Source of the DNA: Novosphingobium sp.
GTDB lineage: Bacteria; Pseudomonadota; Alphaproteobacteria; Sphingomonadales; Sphingomonadaceae
Assembly (NCBI RefSeq): GCF_024642085.1
Contig: NZ_JAHEBV010000005.1
Coordinates: 1-64,000 of the forward strand
Direction: 5' to 3'
DNA: 64,000 nucleotides
Shown: piece by piece, positions 56,134-64,000 of the stretch
How the letters are laid out: every line of letters begins with the position of its first letter
Numbering within the stretch: position 1 is the stretch's first letter
Program-made: the position numbers and the translations under genes
The notes under the pieces: model-generated
The model's database searches: none
What the model saw: only the letters and a program-made list of their open reading frames with translations
What the model was told of the DNA's origin: nothing

Positions 56134-56811
56134 TCAGGCAGAGACCAGGGCCTTGACGGCGCTTTCAAACAAAGCGCGACCGTCAGTACCTCCTAGCTCG
56201 CGCTCTATCATTCGTTCGGGATGCGGCATCATCCCCAAGACGTTGCCGGCTGCATTCAGCACCCCGGCAATATTGCGAGCCGATCCATTGACCACTTCGG
56301 CGTAACGGAACGCCACCCGGCCTTCGCCTTCAATCCGGTCAAGGGTTGCATCATCGGCAAAGAAGTTTCCGTCATGATGCGCGACCGGAATGACGATTTC
56401 CTGGCCTGCGTCGTAGCCGGCGGTGAAAAGGCTTTGGCTGTTTTCAACGGTAAGTTTCACCTCGCGGCAGACGAAGTTCATGCCGGCGTTGCGCAGCAGC
56501 GCACCGGGCAACAAACCGCTTTCGGTCAGGATCTGAAAGCCGTTGCAAACACCCAGTACGGGCACCCCCCTGTTCGCCGCAGCGATCACAGCTTGCATGA
56601 TCGGGCTGCGCGCAGCCATCGCGCCCGAACGCAGGTAATCGCCATAAGAAAAGCCGCCAGGCAGGGCAATGAAATCCAGTCCGACCGGCAGATCCGCTTC
56701 GCCGTGCCATACCCTGTGCGGGGTCGTTCCCGAAACCTTTGCCAGCGCGTCAGCCATATCCCGATCGCAATTGGAGCCGGGAAAGGTAATAACAGCGCTA
56801 CGGAAGGTCAC
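56134..56811 (-). CDS. purQ: Phosphoribosylformylglycinamidine synthase, glutaminase subunit
   Basis: Supplies ammonia for the fourth step of purine synthesis. 225 residues: [17 protein letters not shown] at the start, [18 protein letters not shown], catalytic Cys in [19 protein letters not shown], and the catalytic His/Glu in [11 protein letters not shown]. Start overlaps the purS stop by 4 nt. purL is not next to it. Confidence 0.97.
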   Translation of the reverse strand: MTFRSAVITFPGSNCDRDMADALAKVSGTTPHRVWHGEADLPVGLDFIALPGGFSYGDYLRSGAMAARSPIMQAVIAAANRGVPVLGVCNGFQILTESGLLPGALLRNAGMNFVCREVKLTVENSQSLFTAGYDAGQEIVIPVAHHDGNFFADDATLDRIEGEGRVAFRYAEVVNGSARNIAGVLNAAGNVLGMMPHPERMIERELGGTDGRALFESAVKALVSA

Positions 56812-57044
56812 GCCGCCAGCCTTTCGATGCGGTAGTTTTCGATCACCATGTTGGCGAGCAACTTGCTGGCCATTTCCTCCAGCTGGGCGTCGGATACGCT
56901 CGGCTCAACCTCAAGCTCGATCATCTTGCCGGCGCGCACGTCCGTTACGCCATCAATGCCCAGGCCTTCGATCGCATGATGGATCGCGCGGCCCTGGGGA
57001 TCGAGCACGCCGTTCTTCAGGCTTACAAAGACGCGGACCTTCAT
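56808..57044 (-). CDS. purS: Phosphoribosylformylglycinamidine synthase, PurS subunit
   Basis: Bridging subunit of the three-part FGAM synthase (PurS-PurQ-PurL). 78 residues: [46 protein letters not shown], followed by [26 protein letters not shown]. The start at 57044 (MKVRVFV) is the family start; the longer frame to 57116 is not. The two genes are coupled by a 4-nt overlap with purQ. Confidence 0.95.
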   Translation of the reverse strand: MKVRVFVSLKNGVLDPQGRAIHHAIEGLGIDGVTDVRAGKMIELEVEPSVSDAQLEEMASKLLANMVIENYRIERLAA

Positions 57045-57137
57045 GGACTGACCTTTCGGAGGAGCAGGCGTTTGTGACTCGCTCGCGCCTATGCCTTCAG
57101 TCGTCTGCCGGAGCAAGGGCAGGGCGACTGAAGTGAA

Positions 57138-57815
57138 TCAGCTGTCCTGCGAATCCATGACGTAACCCATTGATCGCACCGTGCGAAGCGGGTCGGCCGC
57201 GCCATGCTGTATCAGAGCGCGGCGAAGGCGTCCGACCCATACATCGACCGTACGTTCGTCCAGCGCCTCTCCGTCCTTGCCCAGCCGGTCAATCAGCGCT
57301 GAGCGTGAAAAGACCTGGTCAGGGTATTCCATGAAGTGGGTAAGCAGTCGAAACTCGTTGGGCCGCAAGGGCACTAGGGTGCCGTTCACGCGTGCTTGGT
57401 GGGCCGATACGTCAACCGCAATCAAACCGTTGACGTAACGTTGCCGAAGCGGCTGCACCGTACCCACCTTATAGTCGATCCGCTCGATGATCTGGTCTGC
57501 ACTCAGTGTGCCGACAATGTAATCGTCAGCTCCGGCCTGCAGCGCCCGGCGGCGGGCATCGGAATCGGGATCATCCAGCACCATGGTCAAGTGCGAACGC
57601 CGGGTTTGTTCTGCATCACGCAGCCGCCGGCACATCTCGATGCCGGAAATAGTCGGGCAGACCCAATCGACAAATCCCCATACTGCGCCGCCTATGGGGC
57701 CGTCCGGTATACTCTCGCCGAGCGGGATTACCTGCCATTCCGGCCTCATTTCGCACAGACTGTGGACGAGAACCAGTGACGGGGCAGTTATCAGGATAGT
57801 GGTCATATCTGTCAT
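57138..57815 (-). CDS. OmpR/PhoB-type response regulator with an atypical receiver domain
   Basis: 225 residues. The C-terminal winged helix is clear: VNGTLVPLRPNEFRLLTHFMEYPDQVFSRSALIDRLG, then ERTVDVWVGRLRRALIQHGAADPLRTVRSMGYVM. The N-terminal receiver keeps the phospho-site-like Asp (GFVDWVCPTISGIEMCRRLRD) and GADDYIVG, but the acidic pair after the first strand is missing (TILITAPSLVL) and the conserved Lys is Gly/Thr (IVGTLS). It may not be phosphorylated in the normal way. No sensor kinase gene is adjacent. Start could be 57815 or 57806. Confidence 0.85.
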   Translation of the reverse strand: MTDMTTILITAPSLVLVHSLCEMRPEWQVIPLGESIPDGPIGGAVWGFVDWVCPTISGIEMCRRLRDAEQTRRSHLTMVLDDPDSDARRRALQAGADDYIVGTLSADQIIERIDYKVGTVQPLRQRYVNGLIAVDVSAHQARVNGTLVPLRPNEFRLLTHFMEYPDQVFSRSALIDRLGKDGEALDERTVDVWVGRLRRALIQHGAADPLRTVRSMGYVMDSQDS

Positions 57816-57883
57816 CGCTGCACCGCAGTATTGTCGCAATTTCACCGGTTGTGCCGAGCCAACGTGACGGTTTGATGATAAAT

Positions 57884-57962
57884 ATGTGACAGAGTCAGTT
57901 TTGCGCTGAAAGCGTGCACAAAGTTCCGCGGCTGTCATTCTAAAGTCTCGGGAGCGTCACAT
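57884..57962. promoter_or_regulatory. Repeated CTGTCA/CAT motifs in front of the response-regulator gene
   Basis: The 190 bp between the response regulator and the exported protein carry three related short motifs: CTGTCACAT on the minus strand (57884-57892), CTGTCAT on the plus strand (57932-57938) and GTCACAT on the plus strand (57956-57962). CTGTCAT resembles a half of the PhoB box. They may be binding sites for the divergent OmpR-type regulator. Spacing is irregular, so this is a tentative call. Confidence 0.35.
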
Positions 57963-58005
57963 AATTTGCGTTCCCGGAGATCGGTCTGTCCGCTAGACTT
58001 TGTCT

Positions 58006-58545
58006 ATGGGATGGGACAAGCTTCATGTGCTCCGCTTTTGGTTTGCCATTGCAACGATGCTGTGGGCCATACCTGCCAGTGCCGAAAAGCTTACTTTTGA
58101 TCATCGCAAACATGCAGAACTGAAGGCGGTTCTGGACAGCGGCGATCCAAACATGATTGACTTCAACAACAAGAACCCCCGTTACGTCGTCGATCTAATC
58201 GCGGTCAAAGGCAAGTCTGCCAAGGACTGGACAGAAGCTCTGGAGATTGTCGCCCGAACACCGAACGCAAAAGTTCGCAATGCGAAAGATTGGGCTGCAG
58301 AATTGGGCCGCGGAGCCATCGCAAGATGCAAGCCTGCAATCACTACGCTGGCTGAGGATGACACCTCGATCACCTTTGAGCTGGTCGCGCCATCCTGTCC
58401 GTCCGCACGGGCTGAAACAACGATAACTAGAATCGTGCAAGGCAAGCGTTCACTGTTCCTGCTAAGCGCGCTGATCAAGGGCGTGCTCGATCAAACAACG
58501 CGGCAACAGTGGCTTGCGCTGTTAAGCTCAGCCCACCTCGAATAG
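58006..58545 (+). CDS. Exported protein of unknown function
   Basis: 179 residues from ATG 58006. Signal peptide VLRFWFAIATMLWAIPASAEK. The mature part starts LTFDHRKHAELKAVLDSGDPNMIDFNNKNPRYVVDLIAVKGKSAKDW, with two cysteines later (IARCKP and APSCPSARAE) that may pair, and ends in a helix LSALIKGVLDQTTRQQWLALLSS. No known domain is recognised. It is divergent from the response regulator, which may control it. The TonB receptor starts 175 bp downstream. Confidence 0.75.
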   Translation: MGWDKLHVLRFWFAIATMLWAIPASAEKLTFDHRKHAELKAVLDSGDPNMIDFNNKNPRYVVDLIAVKGKSAKDWTEALEIVARTPNAKVRNAKDWAAELGRGAIARCKPAITTLAEDDTSITFELVAPSCPSARAETTITRIVQGKRSLFLLSALIKGVLDQTTRQQWLALLSSAHLE

Positions 58546-58720
58546 CGACAGTACGCGCTGATTGATCAGCTGACACCGCTGTGTCGCAGCGTTGTCACCA
58601 AGCCTACCCGGAAGCGACACATACCACACCTAGAGGCGGCTTTGAGGCCGCTGGGGGACGATTCGCGTCGACCCTGGATTGGCGTCGGACAAAACAGACC
58701 AATTCTTCAGGGAAACCCCG

Positions 58721-61378
58721 ATGACCCGCAATTCCTTCCGTTATGAAGCTTCGTTTGCCGTGCTTTCGGCGGTGCTTGCCTTCGGCCACGCCAACGTGGC
58801 GAGTGCTGCCGCCAACCTTACTATCACTGACAGCAGTGTGACTGTTGCCGGGGCCGAAGGATCGGATGAGCCGGACCAGGCGGCAGCGCAAATTGGCAGC
58901 AAGCCGCAGGCTTCCGAACCAGGTCTGACCGAAATTGTCGTCACCGCGACCAAGCGGGAAACCAACCTCCAGCGCACCCCGATCTCGATATCGGTAATGG
59001 GCGCCGAGACGATCCGCGAACGCAAGGTGCAAAGCCTTCTTGATCTGTCAGACGGCGGCGTTCCCTCGCTCCGCGTCGCGACGTTCGAAGCGCGCCAGTC
59101 AGCCTTGACCATCGGTATCCGCGGCATCGTTCCGCTTGATGCCAACCAGCCCGCCCGCGAACAAGGTGTCGGAGTTTATATTGACGGCGTTTACCTGGGC
59201 CGCCAGCACGGCCTAAACACTGCACTGTTCGATATCGAGCGGATCGAAGTTCTGAAAGGGCCGCAAGGCACGCTGTTTGGTCGCAACACCGAAGGTGGTG
59301 CGTTGTCGATGGTCAGCAAGACCCCCAGCGGTAACTTCAATGGCCGCATCGAAGGCGGGATTGGCAATCTGGGTGCCTACAATCTGGGCGGTCACCTCGA
59401 TCTGCCCGAAGTTGCCGGATTCTCGGTCAAACTCGATGGGGTGCTGTCGCACCAGGATGCCGTCACCAATAACCCGTTGGCCGATCAGGCTGGATGGGGG
59501 TCATTCCACCGGATCGGGGGCCGCGCTGCTCTGCGTTGGAAACCGACCGACACGATTACCAACGATTTTTCCTATGACGTGGCACATGATGAGAACACAC
59601 CGTATTACAGCCAGCTGCTGAACTACAACCCCAATGCCTGCCTCAGCGGAGGCACCAATGCCGCTCCTCGCCCGATCCCTTCGGGCAGCACCTGTGTGAC
59701 ACCGGGGACGGCATTTACCGGTACCTCTGGTACGATCCGCAGCGTGCTCCCCGGCGTGATCGTCAACGGCGACACGTTGATGCGCACAGCCGACATCGGC
59801 GTGCCGCAGCAAAACAGCGTCGATAAGACCCACGGCTTTACCAACATTCTCAAGTGGAGAGTATCGCCCGAGATCGAGCTGCGCTCAATCACCGCATGGC
59901 GCGGGGTCGATGTCGAACAGTACGACAATTCAGGCGGCGCGCACCGCGTGCCAGCGGTCAACCTGACTGCATCATGCACTGCTGCTGCGCCTTGCGCATT
60001 CAGCCGCTACAGCCTTGCCGACCTGCGCCAGCGCCAGTTCAGCCAGGAGTTGCAGGCTGTTGGGACGGTCGGTTCGGTCGATTACGTCGCCGGGCTTTAT
60101 TATTTCAACGAGCACGTCAGTGACGATGCTGCAACGCCTAACTCGATGGGCGCGATTGCCACGATCAATGGCGGACTGGTGACCGGCGCTACCTACACCC
60201 CGATCGCGTTTTGCACCGGAGCAGTGAACCCGTCCCTTGGCGCAGCCGTACAAGGCTGCTCGATCGACCGGGCTTCAGAAGTCCGTTCAAAGAGCTACGC
60301 TGCATACGGCCAGTTGACCTGGAATGCGACCGACGCGCTGCACATCACGGTTGGTGGCCGTTACACTGAAGACCGCAAGAAGGGAGTCCTGCACTTCTCG
60401 CGCAACATCAATTATGATGTAAACACCGCTGCCGCAACAGCCAACGGTTACGTTCCGCTTGACAAGAAGTGGACACGCTTCAACCCGACCGCCACCGTCG
60501 CTTATGATTTCAGCGACAGTATCCACGGCTATGCCAAATATGCCACCGGTTATCGCGCCGGCGGCGCAAGTTCGCGCACTTCCGATTACCGGGCTTTTGA
60601 TCCTGAAGACGTGAAGAGCTACGAATTGGGCCTAAAGGCCGATTTCTGGGAGCGGCGCGCGCGGATCAACATAGCTGCCTATATGATGGACCGCAAGAAC
60701 AGCCAGGTTGATCTCAGCACTATCCAGCCCACTGCCACCGGCAACTTCAATAACCTTGTAACCTTCAACGCGCCAGGGATTACCAAGATCCGGGGGGTCG
60801 AGGCCGATCTTACCATCAAACCGGTCGACGGGCTGACCATGGGCCTGTCCTATGCATATACCTACACCGATATTCCACCAGTTCCGGTGACCTATCGTGA
60901 GTTCACGTCCGGCGGGGTGCCGACTGCGAACTTCACCACCATTCCGCAGAATTTCTACGTCGTTTTCACCCCGCGCAACGCGGCCAGCGGTTCGATCGAC
61001 TACGAATTGCCGGTAAGCGGGGATACGCGCGTAAAATTTCATCTTGACGCCAACTACGCGCAGGCAACCCAGGCATTTGACCAGTTTGCTACCAAGGCGG
61101 ATCCGTCGTTCATTGTTAACGGCCGCATCTCGGTTCTCGACATCGGGCTCGATGGCAGCAATGCGCGCCTGACACTGAGTGTATGGGGCCGAAACCTGAT
61201 GGATGAGCAGCACGTCTATCGGCGCGATCCGTCAAACAGCGTGCCCGCCGTGCAAACAACGGCTGCTGCCGGCGTGCCCAACATTCTGCTGGTCGGCAAC
61301 GTTGGCGGAATCATGGGCGACTACGGCAACTTTAACATGCCGCGCACCTTCGGTGTCGATGCAGCGCTGAGGTTTTGA
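58721..61378 (+). CDS. TonB-dependent outer-membrane receptor
   Basis: 885 residues from ATG 58721 (GGGAAA upstream). Signal peptide FAVLSAVLAFGHANVASAA, then an N-terminal spacer and TonB box EIVVTATKRETNLQRTPISISV. The plug has QGVGVYIDGVYLGRQHG and IEVLKGPQGTLFGRNTEGGALSM; the barrel ends in ...FGVDAALRF with C-terminal Phe. This is the sphingomonad IroE/CirA-like receptor type, with unknown ligand. Nothing in the neighbours points to iron or a sugar. A strong terminator follows. Confidence 0.93.
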   Translation: MTRNSFRYEASFAVLSAVLAFGHANVASAAANLTITDSSVTVAGAEGSDEPDQAAAQIGSKPQASEPGLTEIVVTATKRETNLQRTPISISVMGAETIRERKVQSLLDLSDGGVPSLRVATFEARQSALTIGIRGIVPLDANQPAREQGVGVYIDGVYLGRQHGLNTALFDIERIEVLKGPQGTLFGRNTEGGALSMVSKTPSGNFNGRIEGGIGNLGAYNLGGHLDLPEVAGFSVKLDGVLSHQDAVTNNPLADQAGWGSFHRIGGRAALRWKPTDTITNDFSYDVAHDENTPYYSQLLNYNPNACLSGGTNAAPRPIPSGSTCVTPGTAFTGTSGTIRSVLPGVIVNGDTLMRTADIGVPQQNSVDKTHGFTNILKWRVSPEIELRSITAWRGVDVEQYDNSGGAHRVPAVNLTASCTAAAPCAFSRYSLADLRQRQFSQELQAVGTVGSVDYVAGLYYFNEHVSDDAATPNSMGAIATINGGLVTGATYTPIAFCTGAVNPSLGAAVQGCSIDRASEVRSKSYAAYGQLTWNATDALHITVGGRYTEDRKKGVLHFSRNINYDVNTAAATANGYVPLDKKWTRFNPTATVAYDFSDSIHGYAKYATGYRAGGASSRTSDYRAFDPEDVKSYELGLKADFWERRARINIAAYMMDRKNSQVDLSTIQPTATGNFNNLVTFNAPGITKIRGVEADLTIKPVDGLTMGLSYAYTYTDIPPVPVTYREFTSGGVPTANFTTIPQNFYVVFTPRNAASGSIDYELPVSGDTRVKFHLDANYAQATQAFDQFATKADPSFIVNGRISVLDIGLDGSNARLTLSVWGRNLMDEQHVYRRDPSNSVPAVQTTAAAGVPNILLVGNVGGIMGDYGNFNMPRTFGVDAALRF

Positions 61379-61405
61379 CGAAAGTCGGAATATGTTCCTC
61401 CCTCT

Positions 61406-61445
61406 GAGACGGCCTACCTATTTTGGTTGGCCGTCTCCTTTTTTC
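61406..61445 (+). terminator. Rho-independent terminator after the TonB receptor
   Basis: GAGACGGCC (61406-61414) pairs with GGCCGTCTC (61429-61437), followed by CTTTTTTCT. A strong canonical hairpin and T-run, isolating the tetR operon from the receptor. Confidence 0.92.
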
Positions 61446-61454
61446 TGTAGGTTG

Positions 61455-61480
61455 TTTATAACTGACCAGTCAGTTATAAA
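61455..61480. promoter_or_regulatory. TetR-type operator palindrome
   Basis: TTTATAACTGAC and GTCAGTTATAAA form a 12-bp perfect inverted repeat with a 2-bp centre (CA). It lies 8 bp before the tetR start and 10 bp after the terminator, in the only place the operon promoter can be. The centre ACTGAC-CA-GTCAGT is typical of TetR-family operators. Auto-repression is inferred. Confidence 0.85.
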
Positions 61481-61488
61481 CCCGGCCC

Positions 61489-62106
61489 ATGCCACGGCCA
61501 TCAGTCCCGACTCGTCGAGCCGATATTCTGAACGCCTCTCGTGCGGTATTCAGCGCGCGCGGGTTTGCGGGAACACGGATGGAAGATGTGGCCGCCGCTG
61601 CGGGCCTGTCGAAGGCTGCGCTTTATCTGCAGTTCGATTCCAAGGAAGCTCTGTTCAAGGCACTTGTGATCGAAGTGATAGAGGCCACTTTGCCATCAGC
61701 GGCACCAGCCGATCTTGCGGATATTGCGGCGTCCGTTCTGCTTGAACGCTTCATTGCTACGATGGCAGACAGGATGGCTGATCCCGAAGTCGCCTTTGTA
61801 CCGCAGGTCATTATAGGCGAAGGGATGAACTTCCCGGATCTTGCCCGCTTTTATCATGACAACGTTGTCGCGCGGGGATTGGCGGTCGTCGATGCTATCA
61901 TCCGCCACGGGACAGAGCGCGGCGAATTCAACTGCGATGACCCCGCCATGGCCAGCCGTTCAGTGGTCGGCGCGCTACTGCTAACGGCGGTTTGGCGCAT
62001 GGTTTTCGAACCTGTCGGTGCGGCGCCGACCGATCCTGCCGCCATGGCGCACAGCCATGCCCGCATAGTACTAGACGGATTGCTCGTTCGAAAGGAGCCG
62101 GCCTGA
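61489..62106 (+). CDS. TetR-family transcriptional repressor
   Basis: 205 residues. The N-terminal HTH reads RRADILNASRAVFSARGFAGTRMEDVAAAAGLSKAALYLQFDSKEALFKALV, textbook TetR (about 8-58). The ligand domain is not specific. It starts 8 bp from the palindrome that is probably its operator. No ribosome site is obvious before ATG 61489, so the message may be leaderless. The stop overlaps the HlyD start as TGATG: repressor, adaptor and ATPase form one operon, typical of an efflux pump. Confidence 0.92.
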   Translation: MPRPSVPTRRADILNASRAVFSARGFAGTRMEDVAAAAGLSKAALYLQFDSKEALFKALVIEVIEATLPSAAPADLADIAASVLLERFIATMADRMADPEVAFVPQVIIGEGMNFPDLARFYHDNVVARGLAVVDAIIRHGTERGEFNCDDPAMASRSVVGALLLTAVWRMVFEPVGAAPTDPAAMAHSHARIVLDGLLVRKEPA

Positions 62107-63080
62107 TGCCAGCATTGCCCAAACCGTTGATTGGCGTCGTAGTCCTGTCCGCGATCGGGGCTGCAATCTGGTATACTGCGAGGCCAACCCCACAGGCGAA
62201 TTGGCTGGGCTATGTCGAGGCTGAGACGCTGTACGTTGCAGCGCCGGTTTCCGGACGTCTGGCCAGCCGCGCGGTTGATCGCGGGGCGATCGTGTCAGCA
62301 GGTGCGCCGCTGTTTTCGCTCGACCCGGAAAGCACAGACGCTGATACCGCGCGAGTTGCCGCCCAGGTCGCGGCTGCGCAGGCCCAGGTGGGCGATCTGG
62401 CCCAGTCCCGTCAGCGCGCGCCCGAGATCGCTATCTCGCGTGCAGCAGAAGCGCAGGCGGCGGCGCAACTCACCAAGGCGCAGAATGATTTCGTGCGCAT
62501 TTCCGCGCTGGCATCCCGCGGGTTCGCCAGCCGCGCCCAGCTTGACGCGGCCCGTGCCGCCCGTGACGCTGCCGCGGCTGCGCGGGCACAGACCCGCGCG
62601 CAAATCGCGTCGGGTGAACTTAGCGCTGGACGAGGCAAGCAGATCGCCGCCGCGCAAGCCGGGGTTTCCGAAGCTGAAGCAGCTTTACGTGGTCAGCGTC
62701 AGCGCCGGCGTGAAATCGCGCCTGTCGCCCCGGCCGACGGCGTGGTCGAGCAAACGTATTACAGCCCCGGTGAGTGGGTCCCGGCCAATGCACCGGTTGT
62801 GTCGGTTCTGCCTGATCAAAAGCGCAAGCTGCGCTTTTACGTTCCTCAAGACCGGATCGCGGCGCTGCGCCCGGGCAAGGCCATCCGCTTTGCCTGCGAT
62901 GGCTGCGGCGGATCGCGCGAGGCGCGGATCAGCTATATCTCGCCTCGTGCCGAGTTTACGCCGCCCGTCATCTACAGCGAACACGCGCGGGCCAAGCTTG
63001 TCTTCCTGGTTGAAGCACTGCTGCCCGCCCAAGGTCCTGCGCTGCCACCGGGTTTGCCGGTTGAGGTGATTCCGCTGTGA
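62106..63080 (+). CDS. HlyD-family periplasmic adaptor (efflux)
   Basis: 324 residues. One N-terminal membrane anchor (LIGVVVLSAIGAAIWYTA), the biotinyl-lipoyl-like half ANWLGYVEAETLYVAAPVSGRLASRAVDRGAIVSAGAPLF, a coiled-coil hairpin rich in Ala, Arg and Gln (about 80-205), the second lipoyl half APVAPADGVVEQTYYSPGEWVPANAPVVSVL and a beta-barrel with FACDGCGG. It matches the YbhG group, which works with an ABC pump. Translation is coupled to tetR by a 1-nt overlap and to the ATPase by GTGA. Confidence 0.92.
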   Translation: MPALPKPLIGVVVLSAIGAAIWYTARPTPQANWLGYVEAETLYVAAPVSGRLASRAVDRGAIVSAGAPLFSLDPESTDADTARVAAQVAAAQAQVGDLAQSRQRAPEIAISRAAEAQAAAQLTKAQNDFVRISALASRGFASRAQLDAARAARDAAAAARAQTRAQIASGELSAGRGKQIAAAQAGVSEAEAALRGQRQRRREIAPVAPADGVVEQTYYSPGEWVPANAPVVSVLPDQKRKLRFYVPQDRIAALRPGKAIRFACDGCGGSREARISYISPRAEFTPPVIYSEHARAKLVFLVEALLPAQGPALPPGLPVEVIPL

Positions 63081-64000
63081 GGCAGGAGCCGGCCATTGCC
63101 GTACGGGGCCTGACCAAGCGGTTCGGCGCGCGCACTGTGGTCGATCACATCGACCTGACGGTTGAACCGGGCCGTATCTGCGGTTTTCTGGGCCCCAATG
63201 GGTCAGGAAAGACGACGACCCTCCGGATGATCTGCGGATTGCTTATCCCGGACGAGGGGGAGGGCGAGGTGCTGGGCCTTGACCTCAAGGCCAAACGCCG
63301 CGCGATCAAGCAGCAGATCGGCTACATGACGCAGAAGTTCGGTCTTTTCTCCGACCTGTCGATTGCCGAGAATCTTGAGTTTATCGCCCGTGTTTACGGT
63401 CTTGATAATCGCAAGACCCGCGTTGCCTTGGCGCTGGAACGGCTGGGCCTGGCCAGCCGCGCGGAACAGCTGGCCGGCAAGCTTTCGGGTGGGTGGAAAC
63501 AGCGCCTTGCGCTGGCCGCCGCCGTGCTCCACGAACCCAAGATATTGCTGCTTGATGAGCCTACCGCCGGGGTCGATCCGCAGGCCCGGCGCGAGTTCTG
63601 GGACCAGATTCACGCGCTAGCCCGCGAAGGCATGACCGTGCTGGTTTCAACCCACTATATGGACGAGGCCGAGCGCTGTCACGAAATTGCTTACATTGCT
63701 TATGGCGTCATGCTGGCGCGCGGCACCACGGATGAGGTGATTGCCGCTTCGGGTCTTCACGCGCTGGAAGGCGAAGGGCACGGGGCGGACCGTCTCGCAA
63801 CCGAGATCGAGGGCCAGCCCGGCGTGGCGATGGCGGCCGCATTCGGTACATCGCTGCATGTCTGCGGAACCGATCCGGAGGCACTGCGGCGTGCAGTGGA
63901 ACCGTGGGCTGACCGTGTCAGGTGGAGCCAGGTCTCGCCCACGCTGGAGGACGTATTCATCAACCTGATGCGGACCGCTACGGACAACTCGGTGCTGGAG
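63077..64000 (+). CDS. ABC transporter ATP-binding protein (cut by window end)
   Basis: At least 308 residues in the window, reading frame open at 64000. From GTG 63077: Walker A GPNGSGKTTTLR at 39-50, Q-loop YMTQKFGLFSDLSIAENLEFIARVYGL, signature LSGGWKQRLALAAAVLHEP, Walker B ILLLDEPTAGVDPQ and H-loop VLVSTHYMDEAERC. The layout matches the first half of YbhF, an ATPase with two fused domains; whether a second domain follows is not visible. With HlyD and TetR it should drive export of an unknown compound, and membrane permease genes are expected beyond the window. Confidence 0.93.
   Translation, partial: MRQEPAIAVRGLTKRFGARTVVDHIDLTVEPGRICGFLGPNGSGKTTTLRMICGLLIPDEGEGEVLGLDLKAKRRAIKQQIGYMTQKFGLFSDLSIAENLEFIARVYGLDNRKTRVALALERLGLASRAEQLAGKLSGGWKQRLALAAAVLHEPKILLLDEPTAGVDPQARREFWDQIHALAREGMTVLVSTHYMDEAERCHEIAYIAYGVMLARGTTDEVIAASGLHALEGEGHGADRLATEIEGQPGVAMAAAFGTSLHVCGTDPEALRRAVEPWADRVRWSQVSPTLEDVFINLMRTATDNSVLE

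Overview
The window reads as a chromosomal segment of an alphaproteobacterium of the order Sphingomonadales (Sphingomonadaceae or Erythrobacteraceae). The pointers are high GC, a circularly permuted ssrA (tmRNA) gene, an alphaproteobacterial LexA box (GAAC-N7-GAAC) at uvrA, the purMN / DUF2066 / hdaA arrangement, DUF2794 and DUF2256 proteins, and a large TonB-dependent receptor. Genus is not claimed. No rRNA, tRNA, CRISPR array, insertion sequence or integrase was recognised. Most of the window is dense core-genome DNA with many 1-8 nt gene overlaps.

Layout. 1-5.7 kb: end of sucD, mdh, a membrane GGDEF-EAL protein, a small conserved protein and an SleB-type wall hydrolase, all on the minus strand. 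5.8-10.5 kb: a cobalamin riboswitch followed by a translationally coupled btuB-F-C-D vitamin B12 uptake operon. 10.6-14.7 kb: a small secreted protein, uvrA with a LexA box, and a CHRD protein. 14.8-18.4 kb: the most accessory-looking stretch, with an unrecognised 420-residue protein, a terminase-small-subunit-like HTH protein and an orphan D12-class adenine methyltransferase. 18.4-22 kb: SDR, Nudix, two TPM-domain proteins and LemA in one minus-strand run. 22.1-23.3 kb: mscL, two-piece tmRNA and a small membrane protein. 23.4-26.9 kb: an arginine succinyltransferase cluster (astB, astA) led by an M20 hydrolase that may stand in for AstE. 27-29.6 kb: glcB and a PilZ protein. 29.7-35.3 kb: the classic lptD-surA-pdxA-rsmA operon. 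35.4-37.4 kb: pepA, DUF2256 and holC. 37.4-40.5 kb: an intradiol dioxygenase, ndk and cardiolipin synthase. 40.5-45.6 kb: purM with a PurN-YjbR fusion, divergent from DUF2066, hdaA, cysE and DUF2794. 45.8-48.9 kb: a Tat-exported flavin amine oxidase paired with an exported RidA, then an MFE-2-type SDR. 49-53.7 kb: gph, then glmU and glmS with a VapBC-type toxin-antitoxin pair wedged between them. 53.8-57.8 kb: a second GGDEF-EAL protein, purQ, purS and an atypical response regulator. 58-64 kb: an exported unknown protein, a TonB-dependent receptor, and tetR-hlyD-ABC ATPase (cut by the window end).

The genes group around central carbon metabolism (sucD, mdh, glcB), envelope building (lptD, surA, glmU, glmS, cls, SleB), purine synthesis (purM, purN, purS, purQ), B12 uptake, arginine catabolism and c-di-GMP signalling (two GGDEF-EAL hybrids plus one PilZ protein). 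The observations most worth checking are the M20 enzyme in the ast cluster, the exported amine oxidase/RidA pair, the PurN-YjbR fusion, the 14.8-18.4 kb block, the phospho-site-poor response regulator with nearby repeated motifs, and the toxin-antitoxin insertion between glmU and glmS. None of these amounts to a proven new system.
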